Below are positions 1-5,534 of a stretch of DNA of 5,534 nucleotides, one piece after another. The stretch covers positions 1 to 5,534 of the forward strand of contig JACQHV010000091.1 in NCBI GenBank assembly GCA_016198885.1, read 5' to 3'. The translations under genes and the position numbers were made by a program. Numbering within the stretch: the stretch's first letter is position 1; each line of letters starts with the position of its first letter. Under the pieces are notes generated by a model that saw only the letters and a program-made list of their open reading frames with translations, was not told where the DNA came from and did not search any database. The stretch comes from Gammaproteobacteria bacterium (lineage in GTDB: Bacteria > Pseudomonadota > Gammaproteobacteria > Eutrophobiales > Eutrophobiaceae).

Positions 1-740
1 CCCATATACAGACCGCCATTAACATTCACAGTTTCACCCGTGATATAACATGCTGCCTTAGAGGCCAGAAAGACCACAACACTTGCAATCTCGTTGGCAT
101 CACCGAACCTGTTTAAGGCAATTTGTTCAAGCAATGCCTGCTGCTGCTCTTGTGGCAATGTATTCGTCATATCAGTTTCAACATATCCTGGTGCGACCGC
201 ATTGACGGTTATCCCTCGAGATCCTACCTCCCTTGCCAATGAACGGGTAAAGCCGATAATTCCTGCCTTGGCGGCAGAATAATTGGTCTGTCCAGGATTG
301 CCGGATAAACCCACAACCGACGTTATATTGATGATGCGACCGTAGCGCGCCTTCATCATCCCGCGTAAACAAAGCTTACTGAGCCGGTATATTGAATTCA
401 GGTTGGTATTGATTACCTCTTCCCAATCCCCTTCTTTCATGCGCATCAGCAGATTATCCCGGGTTATTCCGGCATTATTGACCAGGATGCTCGGTGTATG
501 CCCTGCAGATTTAAGCATTGCACCCAACTGCTCAACTGAATGATTGTCGGCCACATCCAGTACATAGGCCATGCCTTTTATCTTTTGCGAGGTAAAATAT
601 TCATTAATCAAATTTACACCGGTTTCGCTGGTAGCTGTTCCAATCACATACGCTCCTGCTTTCCCCAATGCATGTGCAATAGCCTGGCCGATTCCACGAC
701 TTGCTCCTGTCACCAGTGCAACTTGCTGTTCCAGATTCAT
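1..740 (-). CDS. fabG: 3-oxoacyl-ACP reductase FabG, 3' end cut by window edge
   Basis: This is the NADPH-dependent beta-ketoacyl-ACP reductase of type II fatty acid synthesis, a cytosolic short-chain dehydrogenase/reductase. I translated the frame by hand from the ATG at 740 to the left edge: 246 intact codons plus two bases, with no stop or frameshift. Visible motifs are the nucleotide-binding TGASRGIG at residues 11-18, NNAG at 88-91, and the catalytic tetrad N113, S141, Y154 (in YSAAK) and K158. The in-window end reads VNVNGGLYMG, which matches the usual FabG C-terminus, so only one or two codons and the stop are missing. The gene starts 9 bases after the fabD stop. No clear Shine-Dalgarno sequence is present, so translational coupling to fabD is likely (inference). 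acpP and fabF would be expected next, outside the window. Identity is secure. Confidence 0.96.
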   Translation of the reverse strand, partial: MNLEQQVALVTGASRGIGQAIAHALGKAGAYVIGTATSETGVNLINEYFTSQKIKGMAYVLDVADNHSVEQLGAMLKSAGHTPSILVNNAGITRDNLLMRMKEGDWEEVINTNLNSIYRLSKLCLRGMMKARYGRIINITSVVGLSGNPGQTNYSAAKAGIIGFTRSLAREVGSRGITVNAVAPGYVETDMTNTLPQEQQQALLEQIALNRFGDANEIASVVVFLASKAACYITGETVNVNGGLYM

Positions 741-749
741 TTGTTTATT

Positions 750-1685
750 TCACTGTTTAAGTACAGATAATGCCCGTTGCAGGGACATCGGGTCATTGAC
801 AGGCAGTGTCTCTATTTGCCGATCAATACGCCTGATTAAACCACACAGTATATTTCCTGGCCCGCATTCAACAATATGGGTAATACCTCTGGCTGCCATT
901 GCCTGGATCGTTTCAACCCAACGGACTGGTTTATAAAGCTGTTCAACCAATGCCTGCTTGATCGCTGCAGTGTCTGTCTTTTGAGAAACATCCACATTAT
1001 GGATCACCGGTATTTTTAACGGAGATAGCGCTATCGTTTCTATGCGTTTAGCAAGAATACATGCAGCCTCCTGCATCAACGCACAATGTGATGGAACACT
1101 GACAGGCAAAAATACTGATCGTTTAGCCCCGGCCTGCCTGGCCGCATCAACTGCGCGCTTTACTGCATCAGTATGTCCGGCAATTACAATCTGGCCTGAT
1201 AAGTTAAAATTGGCTGCTGAGACAACTTGCCCTTGTTCAGATTGTTTACATATATCAATTACTTCTGTATCAGTCAGTCCAAGTATAGCAGCCATACTAC
1301 CAACCCCTTCCGGAACTGCTGCCTGCATATAACTTCCACGATCAGCCACAAGTGATACAGCATCATCAAAGTTCAGTGCTCCTGCGCAAACGAGGGATGA
1401 ATATTCCCCCAGACTGTGTCCAGCCATACACACTGGCACAGGGCCGCCACATTCCATCCAGATCCGCCAAATTGCAATACTAGCAGTAAGTATTGCCGGT
1501 TGTGTTTTTGCCGTCATATTAAGCTCGGACTCCGGACCATTTTGTACCAGATCCCATAAGTCATTTCCCAGGATTCCGGATGCTTCCAGATAGATTGATT
1601 GCACAACCGGATATTGATCTGCAAGCGCAGTTACCATACCTACTGATTGAGACCCCTGTCCCGGAAAGACAAATGCAAGCTTCAT
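750..1685 (-). CDS. fabD: malonyl-CoA:ACP transacylase FabD
   Basis: FabD moves the malonyl group from CoA to acyl carrier protein, supplying the extender unit for fatty acid elongation in the cytosol. The protein has 311 residues, close to the roughly 309 usual in the family. It opens with the typical FVFPGQGSQ (residues 5-13), has the nucleophile elbow GHSLGE with catalytic S91, the malonyl carboxylate-binding R116, and the catalytic H200 in VPSHCALM. GPGNILCGL lies near the C-terminus. The loop normally read as NFNSPGQ is NFNLSGQ here (residues 159-165), a small departure. The ATG at 1685 gives the canonical N-terminus. The 36-base gap after fabH is very AT-rich and lacks a Shine-Dalgarno match. 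Stop is TGA. Confidence 0.97.
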   Translation of the reverse strand: MKLAFVFPGQGSQSVGMVTALADQYPVVQSIYLEASGILGNDLWDLVQNGPESELNMTAKTQPAILTASIAIWRIWMECGGPVPVCMAGHSLGEYSSLVCAGALNFDDAVSLVADRGSYMQAAVPEGVGSMAAILGLTDTEVIDICKQSEQGQVVSAANFNLSGQIVIAGHTDAVKRAVDAARQAGAKRSVFLPVSVPSHCALMQEAACILAKRIETIALSPLKIPVIHNVDVSQKTDTAAIKQALVEQLYKPVRWVETIQAMAARGITHIVECGPGNILCGLIRRIDRQIETLPVNDPMSLQRALSVLKQ

Positions 1686-1721
1686 TGATTGTTTTTCTGA
1701 TTTTTATAATAAAACTGAAAA

Positions 1722-2690
1722 TCAATATTTCACTAAATTTGCACCCCAGGTAAAACCACCGCCGAATGCTTCAAGCAGCAAGATGTCACCCCGCTTGATA
1801 CGGCCATCACGGACAGCGACATCCAGCGCCAGGGGAACCGAAGCAGCTGAAGTATTACCATGCTGATCGACAGTCATAACCACCCTCTCCATGGATAAAT
1901 TAAGTTTCTTTGCCGTAGCAGTAATAATACGGGTATTGGCCTGATGCGGGACAAGCCAGTCTATATCCTCTTTTTCCAGATGATTGGCATCCAGTGTTTC
2001 ATCAACAATACGACCTAATGTATTGACGGCCACTTTAAAAACTTCATTTCCCTGCATCTGGATATAAGCTGATCCATCCCTCAGTTTATCTGGATCGAGT
2101 GAAATGCCAGCAGGAACTTTCAGTAACTCCTGATATTCTCCATCGGCATGAAGGTGTGATGACAGAATGCCTGCTTTGTCACTGGCCTCCAGAACAACCG
2201 CACCTGCACCATCACCAAATAAGACACAGGTACTCCGGTCTGTCCAGTCGATGATCTTCGACAGGGTATCTGCTCCAACAACCAACGCTTTGGTTGCAGA
2301 ACCAGTACGAATAAATTTATCTGCAATATCCAGGGCATAAATAAATCCTGTACAAACGGCCTGCACATCAAATGCCGCACAACCATGAATATCCAGACGC
2401 TGTTGTAAGAGACAGGCTGTACTGGGGAAAATGACATCCGGGGTGGTCGTGCCAATAATGATCAGATCGATCTCATTTGCTGAAATCCCTGCTGATTCGA
2501 TGGCCTTGCGGGAGGCCTGCTCCGCCAGATCACAGGTAGTTTCATTTTCTGCAGCTATATGACGTTTAACAACACCTGTGCGTGTCCTGATCCACTCGTC
2601 TGTTGTATCCACCATCTGCTCAAGATCAGCATTGGTCAACACGTGTTCGGGCAAATAACCACCCGTGCCGGTTATCCTTGAATAAATCAA
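1722..2690 (-). CDS. fabH: 3-oxoacyl-ACP synthase III FabH (TTG start)
   Basis: FabH condenses acetyl-CoA with malonyl-ACP to start fatty acid synthesis. I place the start at a TTG at 2688-2690, giving 322 residues that begin MIYSRITGTGGYLPE, aligning with the N-terminus of FabH proteins (about 317 residues in E. coli). The frame is open further upstream to a TTG at 2763-2765, but that extension lies inside plsX and has no family resemblance. An AGAAGGA ribosome site sits 10 bases before the chosen TTG, within the last codons of plsX. The catalytic triad is visible: C113 in AVCTGF, H249 in HQANTRI and N279 in GNTSAAS. The C-terminus is the usual GGGFTWGANLVKY. The start is 7 bases after the plsX stop, so coupling is likely. 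Confidence 0.95.
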   Translation of the reverse strand: MIYSRITGTGGYLPEHVLTNADLEQMVDTTDEWIRTRTGVVKRHIAAENETTCDLAEQASRKAIESAGISANEIDLIIIGTTTPDVIFPSTACLLQQRLDIHGCAAFDVQAVCTGFIYALDIADKFIRTGSATKALVVGADTLSKIIDWTDRSTCVLFGDGAGAVVLEASDKAGILSSHLHADGEYQELLKVPAGISLDPDKLRDGSAYIQMQGNEVFKVAVNTLGRIVDETLDANHLEKEDIDWLVPHQANTRIITATAKKLNLSMERVVMTVDQHGNTSAASVPLALDVAVRDGRIKRGDILLLEAFGGGFTWGANLVKY

Positions 2691-2697
2691 ATCGTGA

Positions 2698-3711
2698 TTA
2701 TCCTTCTGCAAATATTTTTTCCAGTTCCGAACTGATCCGCTGTGGTACATTCTTTTCCACTTCAAGAATGGCTTCTTCTATTGCATAGGCAAAAGAAACA
2801 TTGTCTGCACCGCCATGACTCTTGATCACTATACCTCGAAGACCCAGTAAACTCGCGCCATTATAGCGCCGGGGATCAATCTTGCGCCGTATCTCCTTCA
2901 ATACCGGCGTGGAAATCAAAGCAACCAGACGTCCATAAACCGATTCCCTAAATTTCATTCTGGCATGATAACTCAGTAATTCAGCTACACCTTCACTCGC
3001 CTTTAGTGCAATATTTCCAACAAAACCATCACAGACAATGACATCCACTTTACCTGTATAGATATCATTTCCCTCGACGAAACCAACATAATTCAAATGA
3101 CTATTCGATAATAATATTGATGCCTGTTTTACACGATCATTTCCCTTAATTTCTTCAGCCCCGACATTAAGTAAAGCCACAGTGGGATTTGGTTTGTTAT
3201 TGACAGCACTGGTCAATTCCGAACCCATAACCGCGAATTGAAATAACTGTTCTGAACTGGAATCAATGTTTGCCCCAAGATCCAGGAGATGGGTATCACC
3301 TTTAATTCCAGGCATGGTGGTGCAAATGGCAGGCCTGTCGATACCGGGCAACATTTTCAATACATAACGTGCTATCACCATTAATGCACCGGTATTGCCA
3401 GCACTTACACAGGCATTGGCAGTACCTTCCTTTACGAGTTCGATTGCTACACGCATTGAGGAATCTTTTTTATTCCGCAAGGCAAGCGCTGGCGATTCAT
3501 GCATTTCTATATTTTGAGATGCGTGATGTACTGCAAGGCGTTCATTAATGGATGCACCATGTGCAGATAATATTTTCGTAAGAATATCTTCCTGTCCTAC
3601 CAGAATCAGATGCAGATCTTTATATTTATCCAGTGTATAAAGGGCAGCTGGTATGATTTCGGCAGGGCCATGATCACCACCCATGGCATCCAGGGCAAGG
3701 GTAAGTTTCAA
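2698..3711 (-). CDS. plsX: phosphate acyltransferase PlsX (TTG start)
   Basis: PlsX converts acyl-ACP and phosphate to acyl-phosphate, the donor used by PlsY in phosphatidic acid synthesis; family members are peripheral to the inner membrane. The product has 337 residues. Characteristic blocks are LALDAMGGDHGP (5-16), CVSAGNTGALM (101-111), LLDLGAN (142-148), LLNVGAEEIKGND (180-192), FVEGNDI (211-217), VDVIVCDGFVGNIALK (222-237) and NGASLLGLRGIVIKSHG (284-300). The start is a TTG at 3709-3711, preceded six bases upstream by AAGAG. An in-frame TAA lies four codons upstream, and the next in-frame ATG is residue 10 inside the conserved motif, so TTG is the only sensible start. The stop is TAA, 7 bases before fabH. 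A 105-base gap separates it from rpmF. Confidence 0.96.
   Translation of the reverse strand: MKLTLALDAMGGDHGPAEIIPAALYTLDKYKDLHLILVGQEDILTKILSAHGASINERLAVHHASQNIEMHESPALALRNKKDSSMRVAIELVKEGTANACVSAGNTGALMVIARYVLKMLPGIDRPAICTTMPGIKGDTHLLDLGANIDSSSEQLFQFAVMGSELTSAVNNKPNPTVALLNVGAEEIKGNDRVKQASILLSNSHLNYVGFVEGNDIYTGKVDVIVCDGFVGNIALKASEGVAELLSYHARMKFRESVYGRLVALISTPVLKEIRRKIDPRRYNGASLLGLRGIVIKSHGGADNVSFAYAIEEAILEVEKNVPQRISSELEKIFAEG
2701..2707 (-). promoter_or_regulatory. ribosome binding site of fabH
   Basis: The minus strand reads AGAAGGA here, inside the last two codons of plsX and directly before its TAA. It lies 10 bases upstream of the TTG at 2690. It is the best anti-16S match near the fabH N-terminus and decides the start at 2690 rather than the longer open frame. 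Confidence 0.7.
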
Positions 3712-3816
3712 AATAAGCTCTTACAGATTATTGATATGGTGAAGAATAGCCGCTGATGAAAAAGATTATGGGTATTGATTAAATTCTATTCGCCAAAATT
3801 CATATAGCTGAATTGA
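3712..3816 (-). other. rpmF-plsX intergenic gap
   Basis: This 105-base AT-rich gap is the longest in the leftward block. It holds the plsX ribosome site and, just after the rpmF stop, a weak inverted repeat (AATTCA at 3797-3802 and TGAATT at 3809-3814, six-base loop). The stem is AT-rich and followed by only four T residues, so it is unlikely to terminate transcription strongly. No gene or well-spaced promoter was seen. Confidence 0.5.
3718..3722 (-). promoter_or_regulatory. ribosome binding site of plsX
   Basis: The minus strand reads AAGAG, six bases before the TTG at 3711. The match is modest but the spacing is normal, and it supports the non-ATG start of plsX. Confidence 0.5.
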
Positions 3817-4002
3817 TTATTCAATATCATCCTTGCTCTCAATTACTTTACGGCCGCGATAATACCCATCCGGACTGATATGATGACGCCGATGCACTAC
3901 ACCAGTGTTGGTATCAGCAGACAACGTCGGCGCAGTAAGCGCATCGTGAGCGCGCCGCATCCCACGACGTGAACGTGATACTTTTGTTTTTTGGACTGCC
4001 AT
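3817..4002 (-). CDS. rpmF: 50S ribosomal protein L32
   Basis: This is the small basic large-subunit ribosomal protein L32, 61 residues. The N-terminus MAVQKTKVSRSRRGMRRAHD and the later HHISPDGYYRGRKVI match proteobacterial L32 closely. It is the zinc-free form: no cysteines are present, so the zinc ribbon found in some phyla is absent. The ATG at 4002 is preceded by AGGAG with an 11-base spacer. The gene begins 17 bases after the yceD stop. Position between yceD and plsX is the standard arrangement, tying ribosome production to lipid synthesis genes. The acidic tail SKDDIE is slightly longer than in E. coli. Confidence 0.97.
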   Translation of the reverse strand: MAVQKTKVSRSRRGMRRAHDALTAPTLSADTNTGVVHRRHHISPDGYYRGRKVIESKDDIE

Positions 4003-4013
4003 AGTTTATATAT

Positions 4014-4018
4014 CTCCT
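4014..4018 (-). promoter_or_regulatory. ribosome binding site of rpmF
   Basis: AGGAG on the minus strand between the yceD stop and the rpmF ATG, with an 11-base AT-rich spacer. It is the strongest Shine-Dalgarno sequence in the window, fitting a highly translated ribosomal protein. Confidence 0.75.
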
Positions 4019-4019
4019 G

Positions 4020-4535
4020 TTAATTATGAACTTTCTGCGTTAATTTCTTCAATATTGCAAAGGGTCTGTTTGGCGCCTCATCATGAATCTTATTTATTAT
4101 CCTGGTTGCTGAGCAATGATCCAATTCATGCATTGGTGATATTGGAACAGCCAATAATAATTCATCCTCTATCAGATCCAATAATGAGATTGGATCATCA
4201 TCCAAAATCAGCGGGTCATATTTATCCGGTAATTTCGATATTTCAGTCTGTCCATTGACCATGCCCAGTTTAACCGGACTATTAATCTGTAATACCATGC
4301 CGCCAAGACAACGCTGACAAACAGTATGCAGTTTTGCTTCTATCCCCCCGACGACGCAATATAATTTGTGCTCTTCATCGCGGGTAAATTCAAGCGTGAA
4401 CGATACAAGACCTGTATTATCATGCAATAATTCACAGAGCCTATGCATGTCATTCAATACATACTGCCCTGCAATCTTCTTACCTGCTTTAGCAAGATGT
4501 AGCGGTTCAATCTTTTGCGGCTGGTCTGGCAGCAT
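4020..4535 (-). CDS. yceD: DUF177 / YceD family protein
   Basis: This belongs to the DUF177 family (YceD), almost always encoded next to rpmF and linked to large-subunit rRNA or ribosome biogenesis; its molecular activity is not settled. With the ATG at 4535 the protein has 171 residues, close to the E. coli length of about 173. It shows the family's CQRC motif at residues 73-76, LIEDELLLAVPISP at 121-134 followed by H136 and C141, and the C-terminal PFAIL near 158-162. The frame is also open to a TTG at 4574, adding 13 residues. I prefer 4535 because IEPLHLAKAGKKIAGQY then lies near the N-terminus as in relatives, and the upstream stretch looks like a promoter. Neither start has a Shine-Dalgarno match. 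Function rests on family and context only. Confidence 0.88.
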   Translation of the reverse strand: MLPDQPQKIEPLHLAKAGKKIAGQYVLNDMHRLCELLHDNTGLVSFTLEFTRDEEHKLYCVVGGIEAKLHTVCQRCLGGMVLQINSPVKLGMVNGQTEISKLPDKYDPLILDDDPISLLDLIEDELLLAVPISPMHELDHCSATRIINKIHDEAPNRPFAILKKLTQKVHN

Positions 4536-4545
4536 CAGGCGGCAA

Positions 4546-4574
4546 AGTTTAGCGATGACTGTTAATACTGTCAA
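4546..4574 (-). promoter_or_regulatory. candidate sigma70 promoter of the yceD-rpmF-plsX-fab block
   Basis: On the minus strand a perfect TTGACA (4569-4574), a 17-base spacer and TAAACT (4546-4551, four of six matches). Transcription would start near 4539, just a few bases before the ATG at 4535. An alternative upstream promoter is TTGTCA (4608-4613), a 16-base spacer and TAAAAA (4586-4591), which would leave a leader of about 44 bases. If the yceD protein really starts at TTG 4574, the first candidate would be coincidental. Confidence 0.4.
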
Positions 4575-4601
4575 AATAACATGATTTTTTAATTTAAGCT
4601 A

Positions 4602-4631
4602 TTGACTTGACAAACATTTATTCGATGTAAT
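4602..4631 (+). promoter_or_regulatory. candidate sigma70 promoter of maf/yceF
   Basis: TTGACT at 4602-4607, an 18-base spacer, then TGTAAT at 4626-4631; each hexamer matches the sigma70 consensus at five of six positions. Transcription would start near 4637-4640, only a few bases before the TTG at 4644 and about 30 bases before the AUA codon at 4668. A second overlapping TTGACA at 4607-4612 has no well-spaced -10. Seen by eye only. Confidence 0.5.
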
Positions 4632-4643
4632 CTGACCTGAATA

Positions 4644-5252
4644 TTGTCCTGGGTAAAGGTTAAAACCATAACGACACAAAACATTATCCTTGCTTCATCC
4701 TCTCCTTATCGACGGGTTCTGCTGGAACGCCTGGGCTTGCCTTTCCGCTGTGAGATGCCGGATATCAACGAGATGCCAATCGATGGTGAATCTGCTGAGC
4801 AATTGGTCCGGCGTTTGGCAGAAACCAAGGCGAGAAAGGTGGCTGAACAACATCATTCGGTAATCGTCATTGGCTCTGACCAGGTGGCATTACTTGATAA
4901 AGAAATCCTGGCCAAACCAGTTACACATGAAAAAGCAAAGACACAGCTGGAAAGACTGAGTGATCAATGTGTATGTTTTATCACCGGTCTGTGCGTCATT
5001 AATACCGGGACACAATCAGTCCAGATCGACTGTATTTCCTTTCATATCAAATTCAGGAAACTTGAAGCGGACGAGATAGAGCGCTATCTGAATAAGGAAC
5101 GACCTTACGACTGCGCGGGCAGTTTCAAATCGGAAGGTCTGGGTGTTTCATTGCTCGAAAGGATGACAGGTGATGATCCCACTGCCCTGATCGGGCTGCC
5201 ATTGATTCGCCTGAGTGAGATGTTACGTAATGAAGGTATCACACTGCCCTAG
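4644..5252 (+). CDS. yceF: Maf/YceF-type nucleotide pyrophosphatase
   Basis: This is a Maf-family nucleoside triphosphate pyrophosphatase, a cytosolic enzyme that hydrolyses non-canonical nucleotides. The YceF subgroup prefers 7-methyl-GTP. Numbering from TTG 4644 (202 residues), ASSSPYRR is at 17-24, GSDQ with the probable catalytic D79 at 77-80, KP at 91-92, and CAGSFKSEGLG at 157-167. CAGSFKSEG is the YceF-type signature, unlike the YAGAYAIQG-like form of dTTP/UTP pyrophosphatases, so YceF specificity is inferred. The C-terminus DPTALIGLPLI is typical. The start is uncertain: TTG at 4644 is the only conventional start before the conserved block but gives an N-terminus about eight residues longer than usual. 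It diverges from the yceD-fabG block. Confidence 0.93.
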   Translation: MSWVKVKTITTQNIILASSSPYRRVLLERLGLPFRCEMPDINEMPIDGESAEQLVRRLAETKARKVAEQHHSVIVIGSDQVALLDKEILAKPVTHEKAKTQLERLSDQCVCFITGLCVINTGTQSVQIDCISFHIKFRKLEADEIERYLNKERPYDCAGSFKSEGLGVSLLERMTGDDPTALIGLPLIRLSEMLRNEGITLP

Positions 5253-5534
5253 CATCAGAGAAAACCGTCACTCCGGCCATGGAATGGCCGGATCCAGCCG
5301 CCGGGATGCTTGTCTTGTGCCCGGAAAAGGCTGTGACTATATTGCTAACCATGTGGATGACGTCATGCACCGGATTGAAGTCTTTGATAGCGTCAATCAT
5401 GGCCGGGACTGAACACACGATCAAAAACAAAACTGTACTGGCTGAAAACCGGGCGTGACGTCTTTCCTGAGTACATCATGGAGACGTGAAATAAATCAGT
5501 AGTAGATGTGTATACCGGCAAATACCGTCGCGCC
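5253..5534. other. non-coding region downstream of maf
   Basis: These 282 bases run from the maf stop to the right edge. They hold the palindromic repeat at 5272-5292, a partial second copy at 5399-5406, and a perfect 10-bp palindrome ATGACGTCAT at 5357-5366. Short frames of 60-65 codons overlap on both strands, but none has a recognisable domain or ribosome site and both run through the repeat. At the far right the minus strand has an open frame ending in TGA at 5496-5498 that might be the tail of a convergent gene. No clear terminator for maf was found. Confidence 0.55.
5272..5292. repeat. perfect 9-bp inverted repeat, likely part of a dispersed palindromic repeat
   Basis: TCCGGCCAT at 5272-5280 and ATGGCCGGA at 5284-5292 are exact reverse complements around a GGA loop. 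The surroundings (CCGTCAC before, TCCAGCCGCCGGGATG after) resemble the dispersed GTCATTCC...GGAATCCAG-type palindromic repeats seen between genes in many proteobacteria. ATGGCCGG recurs at 5399-5406, so the element may extend to about 5410. No T-tract follows on the plus strand, arguing against an intrinsic terminator. Membership in a repeat family is inference. Confidence 0.6.

Noticed and set aside
571..936. 121-codon plus-strand open frame
   Set aside because: It lies antisense across the fabD/fabG junction, both of which are secure genes; composition and sequence look like a shadow of the opposite strand.
2120..2455. 111-codon minus-strand open frame
   Set aside because: It lies entirely inside fabH in another frame on the same strand, with no recognisable domain.
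2691..2765. 25-residue N-terminal extension of fabH from the TTG at 2765
   Set aside because: It overlaps plsX coding sequence, lacks FabH-like residues, and a ribosome site favours the TTG at 2690.
3758..3800. Internal promoter before plsX (TTGGCG ... CATAAT on the minus strand)
   Set aside because: Spacing is about 20 bases and the -35 is poor, so it is no better than chance in AT-rich DNA.
1..5252. A new defence, mobile or other accessory system
   Set aside because: All genes here are conserved housekeeping genes in their usual order; no integrase, transposase, CRISPR repeat, toxin-antitoxin pair or unknown gene cluster was seen.
5272..5292. Intrinsic terminator for maf
   Set aside because: The stem is strong, but the three-base loop and lack of a following T-tract on the plus strand do not fit a Rho-independent terminator.
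5215..5430. Overlapping 60-65 codon frames on both strands (5215-5412 plus, 5239-5430 minus)
   Set aside because: They pass through the palindromic repeat, have no ribosome site or known motif, and one begins inside maf. A decayed gene cannot be fully excluded but is not supported.

Overview
The window is a bacterial fatty-acid / phospholipid synthesis cluster with the gene order familiar from beta- and gammaproteobacteria: a maf/yceF-type gene reads rightwards, and diverging from it a leftward block runs yceD (DUF177) - rpmF - plsX - fabH - fabD - fabG. The protein sequences, the Cys-less L32, moderate GC and this order suggest a proteobacterium, perhaps a Nitrosomonas-like betaproteobacterium. 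That placement is inference from general resemblance; no search was possible.

Layout. Positions 1-740 (minus) hold fabG, complete except for its last one or two codons, which lie beyond the left edge. fabD follows at 750-1685, fabH at 1722-2690, plsX at 2698-3711, rpmF at 3817-4002 and yceD at 4020-4535 (all minus). A short divergent promoter region (about 4536-4643) separates these from maf/yceF at 4644-5252 (plus). The last 282 bases (5253-5534) contain no convincing gene. They carry a 9-bp perfect inverted repeat that looks like part of a dispersed palindromic repeat and, at the extreme right edge, possibly the tail of a convergent gene.

How the genes work together. PlsX uses acyl-ACP to make acyl-phosphate for phospholipid synthesis. 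FabD makes malonyl-ACP, FabH performs the first condensation and FabG the first reduction of each elongation cycle. acpP and fabF would be expected just beyond the left edge. RpmF (ribosomal protein L32) and YceD link the lipid operon to ribosome production. Gaps within the block are 7 to 36 bases except for 105 bases between rpmF and plsX, so it is probably co-transcribed.

I see no new biological system here; this is ordinary core genome. What deserves a second look is in the details: TTG start codons for plsX and fabH, an unclear start for maf, very close divergent promoters that may give nearly leaderless messages, missing Shine-Dalgarno sites before fabD and fabG, and the palindromic repeat region after maf.
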